NCBI GenBank assembly: GCA_937916085.1
Contig: CALGGO010000034.1
Location: forward strand, 52,559-116,558
Direction of reading: 5' to 3'
Length of the DNA stretch: 64,000 nucleotides
Source: an uncultured Prevotellaceae bacterium
Lineage (GTDB): Bacteria; Bacteroidota; Bacteroidia; Bacteroidales; Muribaculaceae
The notes beneath the pieces were generated by a model. The model saw only the letters and a program-made list of their open reading frames with translations. It did not search any database and had not been told where the DNA came from. Shown piece after piece: positions 18,270 through 25,683 of this stretch. Position 1 is the stretch's first letter. Each line of letters starts with the position of its first letter. The position numbers and the translations under genes were made by a program.

Positions 18270-19398
18270 GGACTGGAATACGGAAATCAACAACTTCGAC
18301 ATGAAGTTGAACCGCTATTGCTACAGCTACGACGGCATGAACCGCCTCACGGGAGCATCATATATGGTTTATTACCCGTTAGCTGGCATGGGCTTCAACA
18401 ATCAAGAGAATTACTCCACCAGCTATAACTATGACCTGAACAGCAACTTAACGGCACTGCAGCGTTACGGCAAAAGCGATGAGTTCACCATAGAAGTCAT
18501 TGACGATATCACATTCGACGATTACGGCTTGATCGACAACCTGTCAATAACCCGCGACGGCAACCTGTTAAAGAAGGTCACCGACCAGTGCGAGGAGCTG
18601 ACCTACGCCGGAGCCATGGACTTCAAGGACGGGGCAAACAAGCAGGTGGAATACACTTGGGATGCCAACGGCAACATGACAAGCGACAAGAACAAGGGAT
18701 TGACACAGATAAAGTACAATGTTCTCAATCTACCTGAGAAAATCATTCACAGCGACGGACATGTCACCTACATCACCTATGCCGCAGATGACCGCAAACT
18801 CAATGTGACATACAAGATTGATTTGCGGCATGCCATAGTAGGACCGGGAGGGTTGACTGGTTTAGACGGGAATGAGTACGGTTTAAATGGCGGAGGCGTC
18901 GTGGATCCTGTGCACCCAGGCTTGGACCCTATATACACCGACTTTGAGCGTGTAGTCATGACCCGTGACTACTGCGGCAATTACATCTACCGCAATGGCG
19001 CCATTGAGCGCATTATGATGGGCAACGTCAACGCCATGAAGTACTGCTACTCGATGCTCGACGAGAAACCGCTCACCATCAAGTCGGTCTATGACATCGA
19101 TACTCGCAGCAGGCTCATCGACCAGGTGAAGCGCTACAACCAGTTCTTCATTGACCTGTGCGACAATGTCACAAAAGACGAGTTTGGCATTGACAACAAG
19201 GTGTTCAAGATATTCTGCAACGTGGTCGGCGACGACATCGACAACTACCTCACCGCAGGCATCAACAGCTACCTCAAGGGGCGTTACCAGGGCGACGAGC
19301 ACATCGAGGACGTGCCATTCTTCTACCCCATCATAGGCATCATCCGCCACAACCTGCTCAAAAACCTCTGCAACGAGGTCATCTCAATGACAACATAA
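18270..19398 (+). pseudogene. Orphan chimera: RHS-core fragment fused in frame to actin-fold gene tail
   Basis: The open frame joins a copy of the RHS core (18270-19021, lacking the YD-repeat shell and the PxxxxDPxG boundary) to a copy of the last ~125 codons of the gene at 6459-9890. The join falls on the word GCAACG (19022-19027), present at the same place in both parents. The frame can be extended upstream to 18100, but 18100-18269 is AT-rich and unrelated to RHS. It looks like debris from the insertion that placed the RHS locus here: the original 3' end of the actin-fold gene was displaced when the upstream copy was restored. It is open for over 370 codons, so expression of a chimeric protein cannot be excluded. 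Confidence 0.75.
19022..19398 (+). repeat. Direct repeat copy 2 (displaced actin-fold gene tail)
   Basis: Partner of 9514-9890. Homologous recombination between the two copies would delete about 9.5 kb (the whole RHS locus) and leave a single intact actin-fold gene upstream of the gene at 19439. Confidence 0.95.
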
Positions 19399-19438
19399 AA
19401 AAACAACATAATAATAACCATCAAAATCATTTAATGAA

Positions 19439-20698
19439 ATGAAGAAAATTTTAGTAGTTTTAATGTGCGTCATGGCAGCCATGAGCACAGTGAGCCTGAA
19501 AGCTCAAAACGGCAACCTCACCGAAGGACAGTGGAAACATGGCCTGGCTGTGGGGGCACAGTGGATCGCCATCGATTTAGGATTTGGCAAGGCCGAGAGT
19601 GAAGTTATCAACAAACTTGGCGAGAACTACTCGCTCGATGACCTCAGGGCATTCTATGGCAGCAAAGCTAATTGGGTTGCCTACTACGACAAGCTCAACG
19701 CTCACGCTGGCGAGAGCGGCAATGTGGACAAACTGGTTTCGACCATCACCGCCGAGTACAAAGACCCAGGTCACATCAAGAACCAGGTGAAGAAAGACAT
19801 CGAGAAGTACAACGCCAAGCACGACGGCAATGAGGTGCAGAGCGGCACCACCGCTGCCAGCACCGAGACTGCCGCTGCCACAACAGCTACTACTGCCACC
19901 GATGGCGCCAATGTGGTTGCCGCCAACGACACCACCAAGGCTGCCGCCACTAACGACAACGGCAAGGAAGAAAGCCACGGCGGACACGGATTCCTGTATT
20001 TCATCTCGCTGCTGGGCCTCGCTCTGGGCGCCCTGGGCACTTTCCTCGCTATGCAGGCACGCAAGGAGAACCAAGCTCTCATGCGCGATGCCAACGACGA
20101 CATCAAGAACCTGCAGAAGCAAATCGACAAGCTGCGCGGCAGGATGAAAGGACAGGACAACACCAACCAACCAGCTCCTAAGCACGAAAAGAAACCTGAG
20201 GCTAAAAACACCAACGACAACCTCGCACAAGCTCAGAAGATAGATTTCAACAAGCCGACAGACAACAAGCCTGCCGAGAAAAAAGAGGAGCCTAAGAGAG
20301 AAGAAGTGAAGAAAGAAGAGCCCAAGAAAGAAGAAGTGAAGAAAGAGGAGCCACGCCCAGCTACCGCCACCTTTGGCGAGCCACGCATCCTCTTTATGGC
20401 TAAGCCCGACGAGAACGACAACTTCTCGCGCTCAGCATCGGCCTACGAGCCAGGAAACTCCATCTTCGAGCTCACCACTATGGACGGCAAGAGCGGCTCG
20501 TTCACCGTTATCAGCAAGAACGAAGCCCACAAGCTCGCCCTGCTCATGCCTGGCGACACCCTAGCTAGAGCCTGCTCCGGAAACAACATCCAATCTACCG
20601 CTGGCAAGACCCGTATCGTCACCGACCGCGCCGGACGCGCTCAACTCGAGAACGGCAAGTGGCACATCGTGGTCAAAGCCATCGTTCACTACGAGTAG
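19439..20698 (+). CDS. Signal-peptide and transmembrane coiled-coil protein of the cytoskeletal gene set
   Basis: 419 residues. Signal peptide (about 1-22), a soluble region with an Ala/Thr-rich linker (135-175), a single membrane segment (about 184-205: FLYFISLLGLALGALGTFLA), a coiled-coil stretch (206-238), a charged KEEPKKEEVKK-type repeat (about 279-308), and a C-terminal domain (312-419) ending in WHIVVKAIVHYE. Predicted topology places 23-183 in the periplasm and the coiled coil and C-terminal domain in the cytoplasm, bridging envelope and cytosol. No family is recognised. It directly follows the displaced actin-fold tail, so it was ancestrally adjacent to that gene. A role as membrane link for the tubulin/actin-fold pair is inference. 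Confidence 0.75.
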   Translation: MKKILVVLMCVMAAMSTVSLKAQNGNLTEGQWKHGLAVGAQWIAIDLGFGKAESEVINKLGENYSLDDLRAFYGSKANWVAYYDKLNAHAGESGNVDKLVSTITAEYKDPGHIKNQVKKDIEKYNAKHDGNEVQSGTTAASTETAAATTATTATDGANVVAANDTTKAAATNDNGKEESHGGHGFLYFISLLGLALGALGTFLAMQARKENQALMRDANDDIKNLQKQIDKLRGRMKGQDNTNQPAPKHEKKPEAKNTNDNLAQAQKIDFNKPTDNKPAEKKEEPKREEVKKEEPKKEEVKKEEPRPATATFGEPRILFMAKPDENDNFSRSASAYEPGNSIFELTTMDGKSGSFTVISKNEAHKLALLMPGDTLARACSGNNIQSTAGKTRIVTDRAGRAQLENGKWHIVVKAIVHYE

Positions 20699-20890
20699 TT
20701 TTTTAGTAAAATAGTGGAGCAGTGTAATAGTAGAATAGTAGAATAGTCAATAGAGAATAGCTTTTCTTCTTACTCCCTTAACTGCTACACTGCTCCACTG
20801 CTTTACTGCTCCACTACTTAACACTTAACACTTATAACTTAACACTTATAACTTAACACTTATAACTTAACACTTATAACTTACACTGGC
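20699..20890. repeat. Tandem simple repeats in spacer
   Basis: This contains AATAGTAGAATAGTAG words, then CTGCTCCACTGCTT words, then a regular run of ACTTAACACTTATA units at about 20818-20883. No ORF or terminator is seen. The TTAACACTTA family recurs near 6274, 32216 and 44075. Confidence 0.75.
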
Positions 20891-21595
20891 GTGCATATTT
20901 TCTGTCCCGAATGCGGGAAACATATTGACGTGTCGCTCGAGGAACTTGAGAACCAGAATGGGCATCTCGTGTGCCCACAGTGCCTCGCTGAGATTGACGT
21001 GGACCAGAATCTGTTCAACGGCAAAGACACCACTATGCCCACTAACGACGAGAATGCCGCAACGACAAGCCAGCAACCGCCAAGCCTCCCCACGCCTCCA
21101 GCTCTGCCCTCGACACCACCACCTGTTGCCACGCCGCAAGCCGAGCAACCCCATGCCGTCACTCCGCCCGCTCAGCCGCCACACATCGATGACGTGATGC
21201 GCTACTGCAAGCACTGTGGCGCGTTCTTGAAGGAAGGCGTGAACTTCTGCCCCAAGTGCGGAAAATATGTGAGAGTGACAGCACCACCACCAAAGCCGTC
21301 GCTCACGCCAGCACAGCAGCAAGCGGCAAGGTTGAGAGCTGGCACAACACCCGCCCGTCAGGTCCTCCAGAACAAACAATCCACCTACAAACCACCACAA
21401 CAATCCACTTATCAGTCCCCCACAGTGAAACAACAACGCACAAGCTACTCAGCACGAAATAGCCGCAACAGCAGCAAAGGCTCCAAGCCATCGAAGTTCA
21501 GCATCCTAAGCCTCGGTGGATGCCTCACCGTCACCATCGTGGCAGTGGCTCTGTTTTTTATTATATATATAATAATAGGTGTAACATACGAGTAA
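20891..21595 (+). CDS. Tail-anchored protein with two zinc ribbons
   Basis: 234 residues from a GTG codon. The start is supported by alignment with the next gene: both open M-x-I-x-CPxCG, with cysteines at 5, 8, 28 and 31. A second zinc ribbon uses C106, C109, C120 and C123 (YCKHCG, then FCPKCG). A Pro-rich linker separates them and a basic low-complexity stretch follows. The C-terminus is a membrane anchor (about 208-230) preceded by SLGGCL. The zinc ribbons should face the cytoplasm. No enzymatic domain is visible. Together with the following paralogue it probably serves the same membrane complex; function unknown. Confidence 0.75.
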   Translation: MHIFCPECGKHIDVSLEELENQNGHLVCPQCLAEIDVDQNLFNGKDTTMPTNDENAATTSQQPPSLPTPPALPSTPPPVATPQAEQPHAVTPPAQPPHIDDVMRYCKHCGAFLKEGVNFCPKCGKYVRVTAPPPKPSLTPAQQQAARLRAGTTPARQVLQNKQSTYKPPQQSTYQSPTVKQQRTSYSARNSRNSSKGSKPSKFSILSLGGCLTVTIVAVALFFIIYIIIGVTYE

Positions 21596-21675
21596 AGACT
21601 GCAACTTCCCTAAAAATATATTGCGAAGAGATCACTAAACTGTGAACTATGAACTCATAACTTTGAACTTTCATC

Positions 21676-22293
21676 ATGAAAATCGAATGCCCTAAGTGCG
21701 GACACATCACCATCCAGAGTGAGGAAGAGCTGGCGAAGCTCAACTATTGCATCACATGCCCCAGTTGTAGGTCTTCATTGAAAATTGTTGACGGCATTGC
21801 CTATATCCCTAACGACATTGCTACTGCCGACGAGCTACGCCACCCCGACCCAGAGCCGCCACAATTTAAAGGCGAATTCTACTACGAGACCCACGGCCAC
21901 CAGACCGAAGGCCTTGACCCGCTCTATAACGCCGCAGTGGCCTACCTGCGCACCTGCAACGCCATATCGCTGCCCATGCTGCAACGCTACTTTGGCATCA
22001 CTCCCGAGCGCGCCGAGCAAATCATGCAGCAGCTGGAGAACAACGGCGTGGTGTCGCCCTACGACGGCATGCATCCTCGCAAAATCCTTATCGACCATTA
22101 TCAAGGGCTACCCAGCCACGCACCAGTAAGAGAAAAATACGACCCACAAAATGCCGAGTTCGACGAAAACGGCAACCCCAACCCGCAACAGCACATTAAG
22201 ACCCGTTCCTGCACCCTCTCACTGCCAGGATGCCTGATCTATACCGTCATCATAGCCTTCACCATCTACATAATCACACAACTCTTCAAGTAA
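21676..22293 (+). CDS. Tail-anchored zinc-ribbon protein with FtsK-gamma-like winged helix
   Basis: 205 residues. An N-terminal zinc ribbon (C5, C8, C28, C31) aligns with that of the preceding protein. Residues 79-139 (LDPLYNAAVAYLR, then LQRYFGITPERAEQIMQQLE and GVVSPYDGMHPRKIL) closely match the FtsK gamma domain, the winged helix that reads KOPS sequences in FtsK translocases. No FtsK motor is attached. The C-terminus is a membrane anchor (about 181-203) preceded by SLPGCL, as in the paralogue. The winged helix may bind DNA or have been recruited as a protein-binding module. A membrane-tethered FtsK-gamma domain without its ATPase is unusual. Confidence 0.8.
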   Translation: MKIECPKCGHITIQSEEELAKLNYCITCPSCRSSLKIVDGIAYIPNDIATADELRHPDPEPPQFKGEFYYETHGHQTEGLDPLYNAAVAYLRTCNAISLPMLQRYFGITPERAEQIMQQLENNGVVSPYDGMHPRKILIDHYQGLPSHAPVREKYDPQNAEFDENGNPNPQQHIKTRSCTLSLPGCLIYTVIIAFTIYIITQLFK

Positions 22294-22343
22294 GACAGCC
22301 CATTCCAAAACTTGAAGTAAAACGCAAAACACCAATCAGCACA

Positions 22344-22379
22344 TGTACACCAAGTGGTGTACACACCACTTGGTGTACA
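22344..22379. repeat. 36-bp near-perfect palindrome
   Basis: Arms TGTACACCAAGTGGTGT (22344-22360) and its exact reverse complement (22363-22379) surround a 2-base centre. It comprises two inverted copies of the word CCACTTGGTGTACA. Two further direct copies occur at 22441-22454 and 22457-22470. The size and symmetry fit an operator for a dimeric regulator. Confidence 0.85.
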
Positions 22380-22438
22380 TTATTAGTCAGCATTTATTTC
22401 CCTTTTTATCAACATTATAGTTAAAAATCTATAATATT

Positions 22439-22470
22439 CACCACTTGGTGTACACGCCACTTGGTGTACA
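22439..22470 (+). promoter_or_regulatory. Two direct copies of CCACTTGGTGTACA overlapping the -33 region
   Basis: Copies at 22441-22454 and 22457-22470 lie 16 bp apart, about one and a half helical turns. The second contains the TTG used as the -33 element of the promoter for the AAA ATPase gene. Binding here would block or modulate that promoter. Confidence 0.6.
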
Positions 22471-22491
22471 TTATTTTTTTTTCTAACTTTG
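22461..22491 (+). promoter_or_regulatory. Bacteroidota promoter for the AAA ATPase gene
   Basis: TTG at 22461-22463, a 20-bp spacer, and TAACTTTG at 22484-22491 match the -33/-7 consensus. Transcription would start near 22498, giving a very short leader before the ATG at 22512. Confidence 0.7.
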
Positions 22492-22511
22492 CGGCAAAAG
22501 CATAAAAAGAC

Positions 22512-23639
22512 ATGAGTACCAAACCATTCATTTATGGCATGTCGGTTGAAGGTGAAAACTTCACCGACCGCGAGTTAGAAACCAAACGACTCAAACTTAA
22601 CTTTGAGAACGGCATCAACTCCATTCTCATTTCACCGCGACGAATGGGAAAGACATCGTTAGTGAAAAAAGTGAAAAGCCTGATAGATGACCCCCAAATC
22701 AAGGTCGTGTATATCGACATTTACAAGTGCCGCACCGAGTTTGACTTCTATGAGAAGTTTGCTTCTTCTCTCCTGAAACAGACCGCAACAAAGATTGACA
22801 AGATGCTCGAAGACGCTAAAGATTTCATTACAAGCATCGCGCCTAAAATAACCTACTCGCCAGAGCCTAACACTGATTTCTCGATATCGCTGGGCATAAA
22901 CAAGCAAAATAACACTGCCGAAGAAATTCTTGACTTGCCCGAGAAAATTGCCATTAAGCGGGGCATCAGCATTGTCGTGTGCATCGATGAGTTCCAACAA
23001 ATTGGAGAGATGCCTAATTCATTGAGTGTGCAGCGCACCATCAGGAGTGCTTGGCAGCATCACCAGCATGTGAGCTATTGCCTCTTTGGCAGCAAGCAGC
23101 ACTTGATGACTAATCTGTTTTACAGCCGCAAAATGCCATTCTACCAGTTTGGTGACATGTTTTTCCTCAAGCGCATTCCCACCGAAAAATGGGTACCTTT
23201 CATCATCAAGCGCTTTGAGGTTGCAGGCAAAGAAATCAGCAGTGAGATTGCCACAGAGATTTGCACTACTGCCGACAACTATTCGGCCTATGTGCAGCAA
23301 CTGGCGTGGAACGTGCTGGCTTTAAGTGAGGAAAAGGTTACCAATGACAGTTTCCAAGAAGGGGTAGAGGCCACTTTGGCGCAAGTGATTCCACTCTTTG
23401 TCGAGCAGACGGCAAACCTAACCACCTATCAGCTAAACTTCTTGAGAGCTTTGTGCAGCGGATACAGTACCGATTTCGGAAGAAAAGAGGTTACAAACCG
23501 CTACAACCTAGGCAGTAGGTCAAACCTTCCCAAGATAATAAAGGCCCTTGTAGAAAGAGAGATAATTGAGACCTCCGAGAAAGGCATCTACATCGCCGAC
23601 CCACTTTTCAAACTGTGGTTCAGCCGAGAAATGATGTAA
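22512..23639 (+). CDS. AAA-type ATPase with C-terminal winged helix (ATPase_2-like)
   Basis: 375 residues. Walker A is SPRRMGKTS (41-49); Walker B is IVVCIDEFQQ (about 153-162). The region around residue 190 (CLFGSKQHLMTNLFYSRKMPFY) and the C-terminal helical/winged-helix part fit the archaeal-type ATPase_2/STAND-like family, common in Bacteroidota as orphan ATPases of unknown role. It is cytoplasmic with no membrane segment. The gene has its own promoter decorated with operator-like repeats, so it is probably separately regulated from the zinc-ribbon genes upstream. Members sometimes act in defence or as regulators; nothing here decides between these. Confidence 0.8.
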   Translation: MSTKPFIYGMSVEGENFTDRELETKRLKLNFENGINSILISPRRMGKTSLVKKVKSLIDDPQIKVVYIDIYKCRTEFDFYEKFASSLLKQTATKIDKMLEDAKDFITSIAPKITYSPEPNTDFSISLGINKQNNTAEEILDLPEKIAIKRGISIVVCIDEFQQIGEMPNSLSVQRTIRSAWQHHQHVSYCLFGSKQHLMTNLFYSRKMPFYQFGDMFFLKRIPTEKWVPFIIKRFEVAGKEISSEIATEICTTADNYSAYVQQLAWNVLALSEEKVTNDSFQEGVEATLAQVIPLFVEQTANLTTYQLNFLRALCSGYSTDFGRKEVTNRYNLGSRSNLPKIIKALVEREIIETSEKGIYIADPLFKLWFSREMM

Positions 23640-23700
23640 TGGTAATTACCGCCGGCTCAATCCTTATTTTTTGACAAAAATCATTTTTTTTATTTTTCGC

Positions 23701-23731
23701 TTGAGAATTATAAAAAAAATATATATCTTTG
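23701..23731 (+). promoter_or_regulatory. Promoter of the structured leader/ncRNA
   Basis: TTG at 23701-23703, a 20-bp spacer and TATCTTTG at 23724-23731 match the Bacteroidota consensus. The expected start is near 23738. It is one of the clearest promoters in the window, yet no ORF follows for 390 bp. Confidence 0.7.
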
Positions 23732-23737
23732 CCGATA

Positions 23738-24117
23738 GTTGCAAAATGACATGGCAACAACAGAGTATAACAAACAACAATTTAGAATAAGAAACAGATA
23801 GAAACAAGCTTTTCGGGTGATTGTCTTGCTAGTCGAGGCACTCCCAAACGGGAAACAAAACGTAGTTAATAACCAAAAGACTGGCGTTTGCGTTCCCATT
23901 CGAACTTATTAGATATGAGCTTTTTTGCTCTTGTCTCTCTATCGGAATACCGCCAATATTCTTAGCAACCAATAGTTGCACTTTTTCCTGAGACAAGCTG
24001 CGTGAAGGTTCGCACCGCAAGGGTGTGGACTATTCAACACTTGCAAAGGGACATGGTCACTTGGCGGTAACCACGATAGACAGCAAGTCGCGAATGGTTA
24101 CACGCCTTTCTTTTTTT
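23738..24117 (+). ncRNA. Candidate structured RNA (leader or independent ncRNA) upstream of DUF6122 gene
   Basis: About 380 nt without a supported ORF, bounded by a consensus promoter and a terminator-like hairpin. Complementary segments can be read directly: CTTGTCTC (23930-23937) with GAGACAAG (23990-23997); GCAAC/GTTGC hairpins at 23965-23979 and 23738-23759; TGGCG plus TTCC (23882-23897) with GGAA plus CGCCA (23944-23955); and a CACC/GGTG hairpin near 24013-24025. I compared it from memory with tmRNA, RNase P RNA, SRP RNA and 6S RNA and found no matching hallmark sequences. The terminator ends only 14 nt before the DUF6122 start codon, which favours a cis-acting leader. Confidence 0.5.
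24063..24116 (+). terminator. Terminator-like hairpin at end of the candidate RNA
   Basis: GGCG-GTAACC (24063-24072) pairs with GGTTAC-A-CGCC (24096-24106, one bulged A), followed by TTTCTTTTTTT. The loop is 23 nt. It immediately precedes the ATG at 24131, an arrangement typical of attenuators. Confidence 0.6.
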
Positions 24118-24130
24118 ACACATATTTATT

Positions 24131-24481
24131 ATGATAGAGAATATACCTTGGAGGACAATTACTCATTATGGGCTTCATTTTTTAGCTCCTATGTTGATTG
24201 CTCTTTTTTTCAGAAAAGAACGCCGCCTCAAAGCTTATCTTATTATGCTTGCTACTATGGTTGTAGATCTAGACCATTTGTTAGCAGACCCCATTTTTGA
24301 CCCTAACAGGATGAGCATTGGTTTTCATCCTTTACATTCATATTTTGCTATCGCCATTTATGTAATAATGTGTTTTATTCCATACGAGAAATTGCACTGG
24401 CCCTGGTGGCTACGTGCAGTTGGCGTGGGTCTAGTGCTACACATGATCACCGACTGGCAAGACTATGCCCTATGGTTATAA
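24131..24481 (+). CDS. DUF6122-family membrane protein
   Basis: 116 residues with three to four membrane segments. It contains the family's most recognisable stretch, MVVDLDHLLADPIFDPNR followed by FHPLHSY and a later LHMITDWQD. The His/Asp pattern resembles membrane metal-dependent hydrolases of the YdjM type, so a metal site is plausible. The start is the ATG just after the terminator-like hairpin. Function is unknown; control by the preceding RNA is inferred from spacing. Confidence 0.75.
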   Translation: MIENIPWRTITHYGLHFLAPMLIALFFRKERRLKAYLIMLATMVVDLDHLLADPIFDPNRMSIGFHPLHSYFAIAIYVIMCFIPYEKLHWPWWLRAVGVGLVLHMITDWQDYALWL

Positions 24482-24528
24482 AAATCAAACTCTATAACTT
24501 TTATTATTAACCCTTTTAAAACTTTTTT

Positions 24529-24933
24529 ATGAGAACTATTAAACTATTTACTCTTGCCCTACTACTTACTATTGGTATTGGTAATGTGGCACATGCTCAA
24601 ACGTCAAAACAATATTGGAAAGCAATTTTAGAAGACTTTTGTCAGACTTATTACAGCAATGCATTTGATGGAAAAAAATACATTGAAGGATCACTTTATG
24701 TGACATCTGTAGAGTCAGACGAGTCAGAAGACATTTTACTTATAAGAGGCAGACACTCTTATAAGGGGAAGAATTATGGCTTTGGAAGAATTACGCATGA
24801 AGATGTGAGTTTTAAAGCAGAAGTTTCACAAACAAGATCTGGTATAAAAATTAAATTCTGGAAATGGTACGAAGCCGATCCATTGCACGATGGTCATTGG
24901 GAAGGTCCATGTACTAGGACAATAGTCCCATAA
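24529..24933 (+). CDS. Small secreted protein, paralogue of the gene at 25684
   Basis: 134 residues with a signal peptide ending in AHAQ. The mature part shares a pattern with the lipoprotein at 25684-26187: LEDFCQTYYSNAFD versus LEQFCRKYYHDCFN, RGRHSYKG versus VGRHSYEG, DVSFKAEV versus DDSFKAYV, and a terminal TRTI. The mature domain therefore belongs to a small family present twice within 1.7 kb. No function is recognised. It is AT-rich relative to the dcw genes. Confidence 0.7.
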   Translation: MRTIKLFTLALLLTIGIGNVAHAQTSKQYWKAILEDFCQTYYSNAFDGKKYIEGSLYVTSVESDESEDILLIRGRHSYKGKNYGFGRITHEDVSFKAEVSQTRSGIKIKFWKWYEADPLHDGHWEGPCTRTIVP

Positions 24934-24958
24934 AAATAACCCCAAAAATAATGGAATT

Positions 24959-25681
24959 ATGAATCTAAAGAAATTATTTGCAGCATTGTTTAAGCACCGG
25001 CACTCGGCGGTACAAACAGAGAGTGTAACTGTGCCTCAAACCGAGTCACAAACCCTTGATGCTGACCACGAGTGGGTTGACCTTGACCTACCGAGCGGAA
25101 CGCTTTGGGCTACCTGTAATGTGGGGGCCACCCGCCCCGAGGAATACGGCGATTTCTTTGCCTGGGGCGAAACCGAGCCTAAAACTGTTTATAATTGGGA
25201 CACATACAAGTATTGCCAAGGCGGAAATTACAATATGACCAAATATGTTGATTCTGATGCCTGGGGGATACGTGCCGATAATCTTGTGGAATTGTTGCGC
25301 GAAGACGATGCCGCCACAGTCAATTGGGGCGACAACTGGCAAATGCCCAGCACAGAACAGTTCAGGGAGCTGATTGACAAAGAAAATACTACCATAGAAT
25401 GGGCAACAATAAGCGGTGTTTCAGGCAAGCGAATCACCAGTAAGCGCAACGGCAACAGCATCTTCATTCCCGCAGCGGGGATTCGTGGCGAAGACAACGC
25501 TATTTATAAAGGCAGCGATTGCATCTGCTGGTCGCGCTCACTCAACATTTACGCCTCGAATGAAGCCTATTACCTGCTCCTGTACATAGGTTACGACTGC
25601 ATTCACTATAACAAGCGTGGATATGGCATCACGGTGCGTCCTGTGCGAGTGCAAACTAAACCGCAACAACTAACCAATTGA
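24959..25681 (+). CDS. FISUMP-type (Fibrobacter major paralogous domain) protein
   Basis: 240 residues. WVDLDLPSGTLWATCNVGA, YGDFFAWGE, NWQMPSTEQFREL and YGITVRPVR are the conserved blocks of the fib_succ_major domain (related to DUF1566), a presumed extracellular ligand-binding fold abundant in Bacteroidota. There is no convincing signal peptide: the N-terminus MNLKKLFAALFKHRHS is short. Export is therefore uncertain. It is sandwiched between the two paralogous small secreted genes, and its stop is 2 bp before the next ATG. Confidence 0.75.
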   Translation: MNLKKLFAALFKHRHSAVQTESVTVPQTESQTLDADHEWVDLDLPSGTLWATCNVGATRPEEYGDFFAWGETEPKTVYNWDTYKYCQGGNYNMTKYVDSDAWGIRADNLVELLREDDAATVNWGDNWQMPSTEQFRELIDKENTTIEWATISGVSGKRITSKRNGNSIFIPAAGIRGEDNAIYKGSDCICWSRSLNIYASNEAYYLLLYIGYDCIHYNKRGYGITVRPVRVQTKPQQLTN

Positions 25682-25683
25682 TT

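Noticed and set aside
9891..19438. Insertion sequence or integrative element
   Set aside because: No transposase, integrase or terminal inverted repeats are seen; the flanking repeat is gene-derived and 377 bp long.
23738..24117. tmRNA, RNase P RNA or 6S RNA identity for the candidate RNA
   Set aside because: No tRNA-like ends, tag peptide, RNase P core words or a single long 6S-like hairpin could be recognised.
24025..24300. 91-codon plus-strand frame overlapping the DUF6122 start
   Set aside because: It runs out of frame through the terminator hairpin and the DUF6122 coding region, and has no motif.
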